Positions 41,383 through 51,811 of a stretch of DNA of 64,000 nucleotides are shown one piece after another. Under the pieces are notes generated by a model. The model did not search any database, was not told the DNA's origin, and saw only the letters and a program-made list of their open reading frames with translations. The stretch covers positions 1,240,001 through 1,304,000 of the forward strand of contig NZ_CP033970.1 of assembly GCF_003854935.1 (NCBI RefSeq), read 5' to 3'. This stretch comes from Cupriavidus pauculus. Lineage in GTDB: Bacteria; Pseudomonadota; Gammaproteobacteria; Burkholderiales; Burkholderiaceae. Positions within the stretch are counted from its first letter, which is position 1; each line of letters begins with the position of its first letter. The position numbers and the translations under genes were made by a program.

Positions 41383-44028
41383 ATGCCAGAACCGTTCGCC
41401 ACCCGATATGGCTGGGCGCTGCAGCGCCTGCGCGGGGTTTTCTCCCCATTGAACGTGGCTGCGGCGGCATGGCTGATCGCAACATGGTCGTTCGCGGCCT
41501 ATCAGCTTGTGAGCGAGCGCGACCGCCTGCTGCATGTCGCCGCCGAGCGCACCCAGGCGGAAGCCCGCGCGTTTGGCGCCTATTCCAAATCCAGCATCCT
41601 GCGGCTGTCCGAGTTCCTGCTCGACCTGCGGGCTAGTTGGCTGGTGGGCCAGGACGGCTTTGTCGAGCTGGTGCGGGAACGGGAAAACCTGGTGGTGGAC
41701 CTGTCGTTCCAGGTGGCGGTGATCGACAAGCACGGCATGCTCGTCTACTCGTCCATCGGTTCCCCGGCGCGCGGAGAGAAGGTCGATCTGAGCAAGCGCG
41801 AGCATTTTCGCGTCCATCAGAACGCCGGGGGTCGGGACGTACTGTTTATCAGTGACCCGGTGAAGGGCAAGGTCTCCGGCAAATGGTCGATCCAGTTCAC
41901 CCGTCCCATCCTGCGCGGTGGCGTTTTCGACGGCGTCATCGTGGTGTCGGTCAGTCCCGAACAGTTCGCCAGCTTTGCGCAGACCTTTACCTCGCTCGAC
42001 GGCGAAGTCGCGTCGGTCATCAAGACGTCCGGCCAGGTCATGGCCAGGGTCCCGGCACTGGAAGGCGCGCTGGGCAGGGCAGTCACCAACAACCGGCCTT
42101 ACCTGGCCACCGACGCCCCCGTCGCCGGCAGTTTCCGCGGAGTGTCCGGCTCCGAAGGCGTGGAGCGTCTCTTCGGTTACTACCGCATGCCGGAGTTCGG
42201 GCTGAACTTCGTCGTCGGCGAGTCGATCGATCTTGTGCTGGCGCCGTACGAGTCGTACCGACGCATTGCCTTCGCCAGCGCCATTGCATCCACATTGTTG
42301 CTGGGGCTGCTGTACTACAGCCTGCGCCGTTCCATGGCCGAGCGGCAGCGCCATATGGAAGAGATGCGGCTGGCGTCGCTGGTCTACTCGTCCAGCAGCG
42401 AGGCGATGGTCGTCACATCGCTGGACGGCACCATCATCGACGCGAACCCGGCATTCTCGGCGGCCACGGGCTATGCAGCGGACGAGGTCAGGGGGCGCTC
42501 CGGCTACAGCCTCGGCGGCACGGAAACGACGCCCGGGCTGATCGAACGGCTGCGGGCCGCCGTGGAGGCCACGGGAAAATGGAGCGGCGAGATCGCGGTG
42601 CGGCGCAAGGACGGTAGCGAGTTTCCGGCCTACCTGACGGTGGATACCTACCTGGCCCACGCCTACGGGGAGCGCCGCCGCGTGGCGCTGATCCATGACA
42701 TGACCGAGAAGCGTCAGGCGGAGGAAGTCATCCGGCACCAGGCTAACTTCGACGCGCTGACCGATCTGCCCAACCGCCGGCTGTTCTTCGACCGGCTCAG
42801 GCAGGAGATAGAACGCCCGCGTGGCGCCCAGGATTCGCTGGCGCTGCTGTTCATCGACCTCGACCGCTTCAAGGAGGTCAACGATACGCTGGGCCACGAC
42901 CAGGGCGACCAGTTGCTGCTGGAGGCCGTACGTCGTATCGCCGCATCGGTGCGCGCATCGGACACCGTGGCGCGGCTGGCCGGCGACGAGTTCACCGTGA
43001 TCCTGCCGACGGTCAACGATGTCGGCGTGGCGCAGGGCATTGCCCAGGCGATCCTGGAACGCATCGCGGCACCTTACCGGCTGGCCGGCGAACTGGTGGT
43101 CGTGTCGGCCAGCATCGGCGTGGCCCTGTATCCCAAAGACGCCGATAACGCCGAGGCGCTGCTGGTGTGCGCCGACCAGGCGATGTTCGCGGCCAAGAAG
43201 GAGGGCCGCAATCGCGCGAAGGTTTTCAGCAAGGCGCTGCTGCACGCCGAGAAAGAGCGCCTGCGCATTACGCAGGACCTGCGTGCGGCGCTGACCGCGG
43301 GGCAGTTCGCCCTCCATTACCAACCCATTGTCGACCTCCGGACCGGAAAGGTCTGCAAGGCCGAGGCGCTGATCCGCTGGGATCATCCGGTACGCGGGTC
43401 CATCCCGCCCGACGATTTCATCCCCGTTGCGGAAGAGTCCGGCCTAATCATCGACATCGGCCGCTGGGTGCTGGCGGAAGCGCTGGACCAACTGGCGCGC
43501 TGGCAGACCGTGCTGGGCAATGGCTTCCAGATGTCCGTCAACAAGTCGCCGATGGAGTTCTGCGCGCCCGCCAGCGGGCCGGAATCCTGGTCCGGGCTGA
43601 TCGAGCGTCGAAACGTGCCGGTCGGCAGCCTTGTCATCGAGATAACCGAAAGCTCGGTGATGGAGCAGGGCGCCGACGTCATCAATCAACTGTCCCGCTT
43701 CCAGGCCGCCGGCATCGAGATCGCGCTCGACGATTTCGGCACGGGCTATTCGTCGCTGTCGTACCTGCGGCGTCTCGATATCGACTACATCAAGATCGAC
43801 CGCTCCTTCATCCGGTCGCTGACGCGAGGCCCGGACGACGTGGCCCTGTGCCGCGCCATCATCAGCATGGCCCACGCGCTGCGCATCCGCGTGATCGCCG
43901 AGGGCATCGAGACCGAGTCGCAACGCAGGATCCTGCTGGAGGCTGGCTGCGACTACGGCCAAGGCTTCCTGTTCTGCCCGCCCGTAGACGCCCGGGCGTT
44001 CGAGGCATTTGCAAGCGCGGTGACTTGA
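41383..44028 (+). CDS. Membrane GGDEF-EAL cyclic-di-GMP protein with Cache and PAS domains
   Basis: An 881-residue membrane sensor. TM1 at about residues 25-43, a periplasmic dCache-like sensor (about 45-285), TM2 (about 293-312), PAS (about 330-450), GGDEF (about 455-615) and EAL (about 625-875). The signature reads AGDEF (near residue 532) with an RxxD inhibitory site five residues before it (RASD). The EAL domain keeps EALIRW (about 660) and DDFGTGYSSLSYL (about 782), so phosphodiesterase activity is likely; the cyclase may be active or only regulatory. The gene stands alone. Confidence 0.92.
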   Translation: MPEPFATRYGWALQRLRGVFSPLNVAAAAWLIATWSFAAYQLVSERDRLLHVAAERTQAEARAFGAYSKSSILRLSEFLLDLRASWLVGQDGFVELVRERENLVVDLSFQVAVIDKHGMLVYSSIGSPARGEKVDLSKREHFRVHQNAGGRDVLFISDPVKGKVSGKWSIQFTRPILRGGVFDGVIVVSVSPEQFASFAQTFTSLDGEVASVIKTSGQVMARVPALEGALGRAVTNNRPYLATDAPVAGSFRGVSGSEGVERLFGYYRMPEFGLNFVVGESIDLVLAPYESYRRIAFASAIASTLLLGLLYYSLRRSMAERQRHMEEMRLASLVYSSSSEAMVVTSLDGTIIDANPAFSAATGYAADEVRGRSGYSLGGTETTPGLIERLRAAVEATGKWSGEIAVRRKDGSEFPAYLTVDTYLAHAYGERRRVALIHDMTEKRQAEEVIRHQANFDALTDLPNRRLFFDRLRQEIERPRGAQDSLALLFIDLDRFKEVNDTLGHDQGDQLLLEAVRRIAASVRASDTVARLAGDEFTVILPTVNDVGVAQGIAQAILERIAAPYRLAGELVVVSASIGVALYPKDADNAEALLVCADQAMFAAKKEGRNRAKVFSKALLHAEKERLRITQDLRAALTAGQFALHYQPIVDLRTGKVCKAEALIRWDHPVRGSIPPDDFIPVAEESGLIIDIGRWVLAEALDQLARWQTVLGNGFQMSVNKSPMEFCAPASGPESWSGLIERRNVPVGSLVIEITESSVMEQGADVINQLSRFQAAGIEIALDDFGTGYSSLSYLRRLDIDYIKIDRSFIRSLTRGPDDVALCRAIISMAHALRIRVIAEGIETESQRRILLEAGCDYGQGFLFCPPVDARAFEAFASAVT

Positions 44029-44052
44029 CGCGTGGCGCCACTGGTTTATGGT
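44025..44052 (+). promoter_or_regulatory. Sigma-70-type promoter of the MocR gene
   Basis: TTGACG (44025-44030), a 16-base spacer and TATGGT (44047-44052) resemble -35/-10 boxes about 40 bp before the MocR ATG. The -35 overlaps the stop codon of the GGDEF-EAL gene. Confidence 0.5.
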
Positions 44053-44091
44053 GTAGGCCCACTATCGACCCAAATTGGTGAGCCAGTATTT

Positions 44092-45603
44092 ATGCCCAGA
44101 CGCAGACAGGCCGTGGAACTGCCGTTCGTCGGCACCCTGGATCGGGCCCAGGGGCAGCTTGGTCGGCAGTTGACCGTGGTGCTGCGGGCGGCGATCCGCG
44201 CGGGCGAGTTGAAGCCCGGCGATGCGTTGCCATCGACCCGGCATCTGGCCAGTTCGCTCGGGATTTCGCGCGGGCTGGTCACCGATGCCTTTGAGCAGCT
44301 CATTGCCGAAGGCTTTCTGGAGGCGCAGGCCGGGTCCGGGACCCGGGTGTCGACGACGCTCTCCTCGGTGGCGCCGACGGCTGGCGAGACCGCGCCACGG
44401 CGTGTGAAAGGCAAGCCGACGTTGCCGCCCCGGGCCGCCGCATTTGCCGAAGTTGCCCGCCAGTTCTCGCCGCTGCCGTCGGTTCCGTTCGCGGTGTCGG
44501 TGCCGGTCGGGCCGACCGCGCCCGACGATACCTGGCGGCGCGTGGGCAACCGGACGCGCGGGCTGCGCGCGGCGGCGCCATCGGGTTACGACGATCCGCA
44601 GGGCGTTGCCGTGCTGCGTGCCGCCATTGCGGACTACGTGCGCAAGTCGCGCTCGGTGCATTGCTCGCCGGCGCAGGTCATCATCACGGCCGGCACGCAG
44701 CAGGGGCTCTATCTGGCCTGCCAGGTGTTGCTGGAGCCGACCGACCGGGTTTGGGTGGAAGAGCCCGCGTATCGCGGCATCACCGGCATCCTGGAAGCGA
44801 TGGGCGCGCGGGAGCGGATGGTGCGGGTGCCCGTGGACGAGGCCGGCATGGACGTGGACGCCGGCGTGCGCATGGCCGACGACGCGCGCGCCGCGTTTGT
44901 CACGCCTTCGCACCAGTATCCGCTGGGCATGCCGTTAAGCATGGCCCGCCGCACCGCGCTCGTTGCGTGGGCGCGGCGCCATGACGCGTGGATCGTCGAG
45001 GATGACTACGACAGCGAACTGCGCTACGTGGGGCACCCGTTTCCGTCGCTGCAGGGGCTGGCGCCCGACCGGGTCATCTACCTGGGCACCTTCAGCAAGA
45101 TCCTGTTTCCGTCATTGCGGCTGGGCTACGTGATCGTGCCGGAGCACCTGGTGGCGTCGTTCTGCGGCGCGCGCAGCCTGATGGACCGGCATCCGCCCAG
45201 CGCGGACCAGCACGCGCTGGCCGCGTTCATCGCCGAGGGCCACCTTGACCGGCACATCCGGCGCGTGCGGCTGGTGTATGCCGACCGGCGCGCGTACCTG
45301 ATCGACATCATCGCGCGGCTGATCCCGCCGGAGCACGCGTGGGTCCAGCCCGGCGACCAGGGCATGCACCTTGTCCTGTGGCTGGCCGATACGGTCCGTG
45401 ACGAGACCGTGGCTGCGCGGGCGCTGGAGCAAGGCGTCTCGGTGCGGGCCGTGTCGCCGATGTATGCCGACCACGGGCGCCCGGGGCTGATCCTGGGCCT
45501 GGGCGGCTACTCGAACGAGCAGATGGAGCGGGCCGTCAAGACGCTGGCGGCCATCGTCGCTGAGCAGGCCGGCGGCAAGGCTGCCCGGCGGCGCGCGCAT
45601 TAG
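44092..45603 (+). CDS. MocR/PdxR-type GntR regulator with aminotransferase domain
   Basis: A 503-residue regulator. The N-terminal ~75 residues are a GntR winged helix (LKPGDALPSTRHLASSLGISRGLVTDAFEQLIAEGFLEAQAGSGT). The rest is a class I aminotransferase fold: AGTQQGLYLACQVLLEPTDRVWVEEPAYRG, WIVEDDYDSELRY and the PLP-Lys in YLGTFSKILFPSLRLGY. Members sense PLP or amino compounds. It is convergent with mmsA, so it does not share a promoter with it; its target is not evident here and may be itself or a distant gene. Confidence 0.9.
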   Translation: MPRRRQAVELPFVGTLDRAQGQLGRQLTVVLRAAIRAGELKPGDALPSTRHLASSLGISRGLVTDAFEQLIAEGFLEAQAGSGTRVSTTLSSVAPTAGETAPRRVKGKPTLPPRAAAFAEVARQFSPLPSVPFAVSVPVGPTAPDDTWRRVGNRTRGLRAAAPSGYDDPQGVAVLRAAIADYVRKSRSVHCSPAQVIITAGTQQGLYLACQVLLEPTDRVWVEEPAYRGITGILEAMGARERMVRVPVDEAGMDVDAGVRMADDARAAFVTPSHQYPLGMPLSMARRTALVAWARRHDAWIVEDDYDSELRYVGHPFPSLQGLAPDRVIYLGTFSKILFPSLRLGYVIVPEHLVASFCGARSLMDRHPPSADQHALAAFIAEGHLDRHIRRVRLVYADRRAYLIDIIARLIPPEHAWVQPGDQGMHLVLWLADTVRDETVAARALEQGVSVRAVSPMYADHGRPGLILGLGGYSNEQMERAVKTLAAIVAEQAGGKAARRRAH

Positions 45604-45618
45604 GCCGGCGGGCCGGAC

Positions 45619-47139
45619 TTACTTCGCCGTGGGCATGGCGAATTCCGCGCCACGCGCCGTGTCGTTGGGCCAACGCTGCATGACGCTCTTCTGGCGGGTA
45701 TAGAAGCGCACGCCTTCCTCGCCATAGGCGTGCATGTCACCGAACAGCGAGCGCTTCCAGCCGCCAAAGCCGTGCCATGCCATCGGCACCGGGATGGGCA
45801 CGTTGATGCCCACCATGCCCACTTCGATGCGGCGGCTGAACTCGCGCGCGATCTGGCCGTCGCGCGTGTAGCAGGCCACGCCGTTCGCAAACTCGTGGCT
45901 GTTGACCAGCTTGACCGCTTCGGCAAAGTCCTTGACGCGCACGCACCCCAGCACCGGTCCGAAGATTTCCTCGCGGTAGATGCGCATGTCGGGCGTCACG
46001 TGGTCGAACAGTGTGCCGCCCGTAAAGAAGCCGTTCTCATGGCCGGGGACGCGGTAGTTGCGCCCGTCCACCAGCAGCTCGGCGCCTTCCTGCACGCCGA
46101 TGCCGATGTAGTTCTCGATCCGCTCCAGCGCTTCGCGCGTCACCACCGGCCCCATCTCGGCGTCGGCCTCCATGCCGTTCTTGATGACCAGTTCCAGCGC
46201 CCGCGCCTTGAGCCTGGGGATGATCTTGTCCGCCACGTCACCCACCAGCACGGCGACGGAAATCGCCATGCAGCGCTCGCCAGCCGACCCGTAGGCGGCG
46301 CCGATCAGGCCGTCCACCGCCTGGTCGATATCGGCGTCGGGCATCACGACCATGTGGTTCTTGGCGCCGCCCAGCGCCTGCACGCGCTTGCCCAGCCGGG
46401 CGCCGGTCTCGTAGATGTAGTTCGCGATCGGCGTGGAACCGACAAAGCTCACCGCGCGCACGTCGTCATGATGGAGCAGCGCGTCCACCACCGGCTTGCC
46501 GCCCTGCACCACGTTGAACACGCCATCGGGCAGGCCGGCTTCCTTGAGCAGGTTGGCCATGAACAGCGATGCCGACGGATCGCGCTCGCTGGGCTTGAGG
46601 ATGAAGCAGTTGCCGGCCGCGATAGCCACCGGGAACATCCAGCAGGGCACCATGCACGGGAAGTTGAACGGGGTGATGCCGGCCACCACGCCCAGCGGCT
46701 GCCGCAGCGTCCAGTTGTCCATGCCCGTGGAGACCTGATCGGTGAAGTCGCCCTTGAGCAACTGCGGGATGCCGCAGGCGAACTCGATGATGTCGATGCC
46801 GCGGCTCACCTCGCCCGCGGCGTCGCTGAGCACCTTGCCGTGCTCGGCCGTGATGATGGCCGCCAGCGTGTCCTTGTCGCGGTTCATCAGTTCCAGGAAC
46901 TTCAGCATGATGCGGGCGCGGCGGATCGGCGGCGTATCGGCCCACGCCGGAAACGCGGCCCTGGCGCTGGCCACGGCTGCGTCCACGTCCTTGCTGTCGC
47001 CAAGCCGGACCTGCCGCGCCACCGCACCGGTTGCCGGGTTGTACACGGCCTGCGTCTGCGCGCCGTGGCCCACGTAGGGCTTGCCGGCAACGTAGTGGAC
47101 GACTTCGGCGGAACTGGTGAATGGGGCGGTCACGGGCAT
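45619..47139 (-). CDS. mmsA: Methylmalonate-semialdehyde dehydrogenase (CoA-acylating)
   Basis: A 506-residue aldehyde dehydrogenase that oxidises methylmalonate or malonate semialdehyde to propionyl- or acetyl-CoA in valine, inositol or beta-alanine breakdown. [36 protein letters not shown] and [13 protein letters not shown] are the MmsA subgroup segments, and the catalytic Cys is in [11 protein letters not shown]; the usual Glu general base is absent ([13 protein letters not shown]), as in CoA-acylating members. It is divergent from the following LysR gene, a likely local regulator. No mmsB is adjacent. Confidence 0.93.
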   Translation of the reverse strand: MPVTAPFTSSAEVVHYVAGKPYVGHGAQTQAVYNPATGAVARQVRLGDSKDVDAAVASARAAFPAWADTPPIRRARIMLKFLELMNRDKDTLAAIITAEHGKVLSDAAGEVSRGIDIIEFACGIPQLLKGDFTDQVSTGMDNWTLRQPLGVVAGITPFNFPCMVPCWMFPVAIAAGNCFILKPSERDPSASLFMANLLKEAGLPDGVFNVVQGGKPVVDALLHHDDVRAVSFVGSTPIANYIYETGARLGKRVQALGGAKNHMVVMPDADIDQAVDGLIGAAYGSAGERCMAISVAVLVGDVADKIIPRLKARALELVIKNGMEADAEMGPVVTREALERIENYIGIGVQEGAELLVDGRNYRVPGHENGFFTGGTLFDHVTPDMRIYREEIFGPVLGCVRVKDFAEAVKLVNSHEFANGVACYTRDGQIAREFSRRIEVGMVGINVPIPVPMAWHGFGGWKRSLFGDMHAYGEEGVRFYTRQKSVMQRWPNDTARGAEFAMPTAK

Positions 47140-47275
47140 CTCCTTCGATAGTGGTGCGAGTCAACGGCTGCAGTGTAGGAACCGGCGGCCGGGCGCGGTA
47201 GATGGCCAAACGCAAACTTATTGTTTAGGATTTTGTTCCAGTGAGATGCAGGTTTGCAAAATAATGGGAGTGGCC

Positions 47276-48238
47276 ATGGCGAAGGCGGGCAAGGACAGCG
47301 TGGAGCGCTTGTGGGAGCACTTGCACTGGCTGGCGGTGCTGGACCAGCAGGGGAGCTTCAGCAAGGCCGCGGACCGGCTGGGCGTCAGCAAGGCGTCGAT
47401 GAGCCAGCGCATCGCCGAACTGGAACGCTCGGCCCGCATCATGCTGGTGCAGCGCACCACGCGCAGCGCGGCGCTCACGGACGCCGGGCGCCAGCTTGTC
47501 GAATCGACGCGCGGGGCGTTCGAACAGATCGCCAACGGGTTTGCCAACGTGCGCGAGCTGGCCGAGACGCCCCGGGGCATCCTGCGGGTCACGGCGCCGG
47601 TGGCCTTTGCGCGCCAGCAACTGGTGCCGCTGTTGCCCGGCTTCCTGGCCACGTACCCCGACATCCGGCTGGAACTCGACATGTCGGACCGGCTGCGCGC
47701 GCTAGCGCAGGAAGGGTTCGACATGGCCATCCGCCACACGGCCGCGCCGCCGGAGACCCATGTGGCGTGGATGCTGTCGCAGACCCGCACGGTGCTGGTG
47801 GCCAGCGGCAAGTACCTGAAGACCCACGGCACGCCGGCCTCGCCGGCCGCGCTGGCTGACCACCAGTGTCTGCACTACCCGCGCGCGCACGGGGCGGTGA
47901 CGTGGACCTTTGTCCCGGCGAAGGGCGGACATCAGCGCCGCGTGGATCCGATCACGGTGGCGGTCAGCGGGCCGCTGGGCGTCAACAACAGCGAGGCGCT
48001 GCGCGACGCGGCCATCGCCGGCCTGGGCATCGCCCTGCTGCCGGACTTCAGTGCGCAAAGCGCGGTGGAAAAGCGCCAGCTCGTCGAGGTGCTGCCCGAC
48101 TGGCAGTCGACCGGCGCGTTCGGCGAATGGCTGTACGCGATCCGGCCCTACAGCGCCCATGCGTCCCGGGTGAGCCAGGTGTTTGTCGACTACCTGCGCG
48201 CCGCGTTCAAGGCGGGGTTTTCGTCACATGGCCGCTGA
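47276..48238 (+). CDS. LysR-type regulator divergent from mmsA
   Basis: A 320-residue LysR protein: LHWLAVLDQQGSFSKAADRLGVSKASMSQRIAELERSARIMLVQRTTRSAALTDAG is the DNA-binding domain, and ALAQEGFDMAIRHTAAPPETHVAWML belongs to the effector domain. ATG at 47276 has GGAG six bases upstream. The 136-bp spacer to mmsA contains AAAC-TTATT-GTTT (47214-47226), a small palindrome that could be its binding site. Confidence 0.88.
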   Translation: MAKAGKDSVERLWEHLHWLAVLDQQGSFSKAADRLGVSKASMSQRIAELERSARIMLVQRTTRSAALTDAGRQLVESTRGAFEQIANGFANVRELAETPRGILRVTAPVAFARQQLVPLLPGFLATYPDIRLELDMSDRLRALAQEGFDMAIRHTAAPPETHVAWMLSQTRTVLVASGKYLKTHGTPASPAALADHQCLHYPRAHGAVTWTFVPAKGGHQRRVDPITVAVSGPLGVNNSEALRDAAIAGLGIALLPDFSAQSAVEKRQLVEVLPDWQSTGAFGEWLYAIRPYSAHASRVSQVFVDYLRAAFKAGFSSHGR

Positions 48239-48342
48239 CGGCCGAATACTGGTCTAGTGAAGTCGTTCGAAAATGGCTCTTCAAGCTGGCCCATTGCGCC
48301 AGCAATATTCGCCCACATCGACCCCCCCAGCCAGAACCCACC

Positions 48343-48981
48343 ATGTACGTACCGGCCCATTTCGCAGTCCCCGACATCGACGCCCTGCATCGCCTGATGC
48401 GCGAACACCCGTTTGCCGCCCTGGTGACGAACGGCGCCAGCGGACTCGACGCCAACCATATTCCCTTCGAACTCGAACTGCCGCCCGGCAAGCAGGGCGT
48501 GTTGCACGGGCATGTGGCGCGCAACAACCCGGTGTGGACCGACGTCCGCAATGGCGACGACGTGCTGGTCGTGTTCCGCGCCGAGGACGCCTACATCACG
48601 CCGAACTGGTACCCGAGCAAGCACGAGTTCAAGAAGCAGGTGCCCACCTGGAACTACCGCGTGGTCCACGCGCACGGCAAGATCACGATCCGCGACGACG
48701 AGCGCTACGTCCGCGGCGTGGTGGCCAGGCTGACGCGCACGCACGAGTCGGCCCAGCCAAAGCCGTGGAAGATGGGCGACTCCCCGGTAGACTATATCGA
48801 GACGATGCTCAAGGCGATCGTCGGTATCGAGATCGAAATCGAGAAAATCGTTGGCAAGTTCAAGCTGAGCCAGAACCGCGAGCTGCGCGACAAGCGCAGT
48901 GCCGGCGAGGCGCTGAAAGCCCAGGGCGACGTTGCAATGGGCCAGGCGATGCTCGACGCGATCACCGAGGACCCCCGGTAG
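48343..48981 (+). CDS. PaiB-like FMN-binding protein
   Basis: A 212-residue member of the PaiB / FMN-binding negative transcriptional regulator family. MYVPAHFAVPDIDALHRLMREHPFAALVTNG, NHIPFELEL, VHAHGKITI and the C-terminal FKLSQNRELRDKRSA are family segments. In Bacillus PaiB acts on sporulation and protease genes, but in Proteobacteria the role is unknown; it may be a flavin-dependent enzyme. It stands 104 bp after the LysR gene on the same strand. Confidence 0.9.
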   Translation: MYVPAHFAVPDIDALHRLMREHPFAALVTNGASGLDANHIPFELELPPGKQGVLHGHVARNNPVWTDVRNGDDVLVVFRAEDAYITPNWYPSKHEFKKQVPTWNYRVVHAHGKITIRDDERYVRGVVARLTRTHESAQPKPWKMGDSPVDYIETMLKAIVGIEIEIEKIVGKFKLSQNRELRDKRSAGEALKAQGDVAMGQAMLDAITEDPR

Positions 48982-49030
48982 GCCATTGCGCGCCAGGGGC
49001 CGTGTATGGCAAGCCAACTCCAGGGGAAGC

Positions 49031-50265
49031 ATGAGTTCTGATCGCATCATTGTCATGGGCGCGGGCCACAGCGGATGCAAGGCGGTGCAGGCGCTGCGCA
49101 AGCACGGCTGGACCGGCGGCATCACCATGGTCGGCAAGGAGGGCCGCGTGCCCTACGACCGGCCGCCGCTATCGAAGGCCGTGCTGCTGGGCAAGAAGTC
49201 TCACGACGCCTGCGCGTTCTTTCCGATGGACTGGTACGAGCAGAACGGTATCGACCTGCAGCTGGGGCGGACGGTGCAGCGCATCGACCCGTCCGCCCGG
49301 ACGGTCACGCTCGATGGTGGCGAGACCCTGGGCTACCAGAAGCTGCTGATTGCGACGGGTGCCGACCTGATCGCGCTGCCGATACCGGGCGCCGATCTGC
49401 CCGGCGTGGAAGGACTGCGCACGCCGGAGCAGGCCGCACGCATCGCGGCGTCGCTGCAGGCCGGCAACCGGGTGGTCGTGATCGGTGCGGGTTTCATCGG
49501 GCTGGAGGTAGCCGCTGCGGCGGTAGAGAAAGGCTGCCAGGTCGAACTGCTGGAAGCGGCGCCGCACGCGTTGGGACGCAGCCTGCCGGCGCCGGTGTCT
49601 GACGCGCTGATCGCGTTTCACCGCCAGAAGGGTGTCCAGATTCGCTTCGGCGCGCGCGTGGCCGCAATCGAGGGCCAGGCGCGCGCCGAAACGGTGGTGC
49701 TGGCCGACGGCACCCGCATTGCGTGCGACGTCATCGTCTACGGCATCGGCGTGCGGCCCAACACGGCCGTCGCCGAGGCGGCGGCCCTGACGGTCGACAA
49801 CGGCATCGTGGTGGATGCGCAGCTGCAGACTTCGGCCCCGACATCTACGCCTGCGGCGACGTCACGCGCTATTTCTGCGACCTGTTCCACCAGCCGCTGC
49901 GCCTGGAAAGCTGGAAGAGCGCGGAAGAGCAGGCCGATGCCGTGGCGCGCAGCATGGTCGGGCAGCCGGTGCGCTATGGCCACGTGCCATGGTTCTGGTC
50001 GAACCAGTTCGACCTGACGCTGCAGGTGTCGGGGCTGCCGGCCCTGGGCACGCGCCACGTCGAACGGGCCATCGGCGACAGCAGGCTCTACCTGTCCACC
50101 GACGATGGCGGCACGACGGTCGGCGTCAGCGCGCTCGGGGCGGTCAGGGAGATCGCCATGCCGATGCGGGTGGCCAAGGCGTTCGTCGAAGGGCGCCAGC
50201 AGATTGATCCGGCGCGCTTCGCCGATGCGTCGGTGCCGCTGCAGGCGCTGGCCGGAGAGCCCTGA
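49031..50265 (+). pseudogene. Ferredoxin/rhodocoxin reductase-like gene with a one-base deletion
   Basis: Frame 1 (from 49031) encodes a normal FAD/NAD reductase N-terminus: IIVMGAGHSGCKAVQALR, VPYDRPPLSKA, VVVIGAGFIGLEVAA and VVDAQLQTSAP. At about 49840 this frame becomes nonsense and the homologous sequence continues in another frame: DIYACGDVTRYF...SAEEQADAVARSMVGQP...VPWFWSNQFDLTLQVSG to 50265. Adding one base in the CCCCGACATC region restores QTSAPDIYACGD. It is thus a frameshifted gene or a sequencing error in a GC-run. The full protein would have ~410 residues and reduce a ferredoxin partner, but no ferredoxin or P450 gene is adjacent. Confidence 0.82.
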
Positions 50266-50274
50266 CTGCCCGGG

Positions 50275-51792
50275 TTACGCCTGCTGTGGCACGAACGGCT
50301 GGCCCATCGGCTTCAGGCGGATGCCCGGCGCCAGCCGCGTCCACGGCAGGTCCGCCGGGTCGGCCGTCATCGGGCCGGGCGCCTTGGCCACCAGCACCGC
50401 CTGCGCGATGCCCTGGAAATCCGCGCGGAAATGCACCGAACTCTTGTTGACGAGGATCTTCATCGCCTCGGGCTCCACGCCGGCAACGCGATACAGGTTG
50501 CGATCCAGCATCTGCGCCTTGCCTCCGCTGACCACGACCTTGACGCCGCCGATGCCCAGCAGCGCCACCGGGCCGACGTCGGCCAGCATGCCGTGCATCA
50601 TCGGCCCGCCAAAGCGGCAGACACCGTCGGACAGGCCGAGCACCTCGAAGCTGGCCTGCAGCGGCGCGTCGCCCGGCACGCCCGAGACCCCGCCCAGTGC
50701 AACGTCGATGACCGCGCCCACGCCCGCCGCATGCGCGGTGGCGGCCACGGCCGGGTCCCAGATCAGGCCGATGGCCGCGCCCTGCGCGCCGTGGCGCAGC
50801 AGCGCGCGCAGCATGCCCGTGGTGTTCGAATCGCCGCCGGCGCCCGGGTTGTCCTGCGTGTCGGCGATGACCACCGGCTTTGTCGCGCCCTCGGCCAGCG
50901 CCATGGCCTGCTGCACGGCCTCGTCGGGCGAGAGGAACGGCACCTGCCAAGCGGCTTCCTCGGCCAGCATCCGGTCATGCAGCGCCTGTACGGCGGCCTC
51001 GGCCGCCTCGGCGGTTTCGCCATAGCCCCAGATCACCGGCCCGCATTCGGGAAAATCGGCCGCCGGAAAGCCCGGCGCGAACGATAGCGACACCACGCCA
51101 TCGCGCTCGCGCGCGTCGATCTCGGCGTACATGCCGCACGCGGGCTCCAGCATCGTGCACATGCCGTTGATCGGAATCAGGAAGGGCAGGCGGCGCGCAG
51201 CGCGGTGCCAGCGCGTCTGGCCGTCCAGCAGCCGATGCAGCAGTTCCGCTGCGCGCGCGCCGGTCTGGTCCATGTCCACGTGGGGGTAGGTGCGATACGC
51301 GACCAGCGCGTCCGCCGCGTCCAGCATGGCGCGCGTGACGTTGGCGTGCAGGTCCAGCGACGCCACGATCGGCACCGCCGGGCCCACGACGTCGCGCAGG
51401 CGCGCCAGCAGCGTGCCCTCGCCATCGTCGGTGTGCTCGGTGACCATGGCGCCGTGCAGGTCCAGGTAGATGGCATCGAAGCCGCCCGCGCGCGCGGCCG
51501 CGACGATCTCGCCGGCAATGCGCTCGTAGGCGTCCTCGGTGACGTGCGCAGACGGACTGGCACCGGCCCAGATCACCGGCAGCAGCGTCCAGTCATGGCG
51601 GCGCGCCGCCTGGATGAACCCGCCGGCCGGGATGTTGACGTCGGCCAGCTTCAGTACGTCTTCGCCGCGCGCCATCGCCGGGAAGCCCTCGCCGCGCTCG
51701 AAGTTCGCATAGCCGGCCTTGGACGGCGCGAACGTGTTGGTCTCGTGCTGAAACCCGGCGATCAGGATCCGTGTTGCCAAGTCTTGCTCCAT
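50275..51792 (-). CDS. M81 family metallopeptidase (MlrC-like)
   Basis: A 505-residue protein of the microcystin-degradation MlrC family. RILIAGFQHETNTFAPSKAGYANFERG is the family N-terminus; LDLHGAMVTEHTDDGEGTLLARLR and SLDLHANVTRAML hold probable zinc ligands, and DTQDNPGAGGDSNTTGML is the conserved C-domain motif. Most members in Burkholderiales lie with transporters and act on unknown cyclic or modified peptides/amides, not microcystin. It lies 19 bp after the MFS gene; ATG at 51792 is preferred to 51825, which would overlap it. Confidence 0.88.
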   Translation of the reverse strand: MEQDLATRILIAGFQHETNTFAPSKAGYANFERGEGFPAMARGEDVLKLADVNIPAGGFIQAARRHDWTLLPVIWAGASPSAHVTEDAYERIAGEIVAAARAGGFDAIYLDLHGAMVTEHTDDGEGTLLARLRDVVGPAVPIVASLDLHANVTRAMLDAADALVAYRTYPHVDMDQTGARAAELLHRLLDGQTRWHRAARRLPFLIPINGMCTMLEPACGMYAEIDARERDGVVSLSFAPGFPAADFPECGPVIWGYGETAEAAEAAVQALHDRMLAEEAAWQVPFLSPDEAVQQAMALAEGATKPVVIADTQDNPGAGGDSNTTGMLRALLRHGAQGAAIGLIWDPAVAATAHAAGVGAVIDVALGGVSGVPGDAPLQASFEVLGLSDGVCRFGGPMMHGMLADVGPVALLGIGGVKVVVSGGKAQMLDRNLYRVAGVEPEAMKILVNKSSVHFRADFQGIAQAVLVAKAPGPMTADPADLPWTRLAPGIRLKPMGQPFVPQQA

Positions 51793-51811
51793 GGGGTGTC
51801 GGTAGAAAAGG

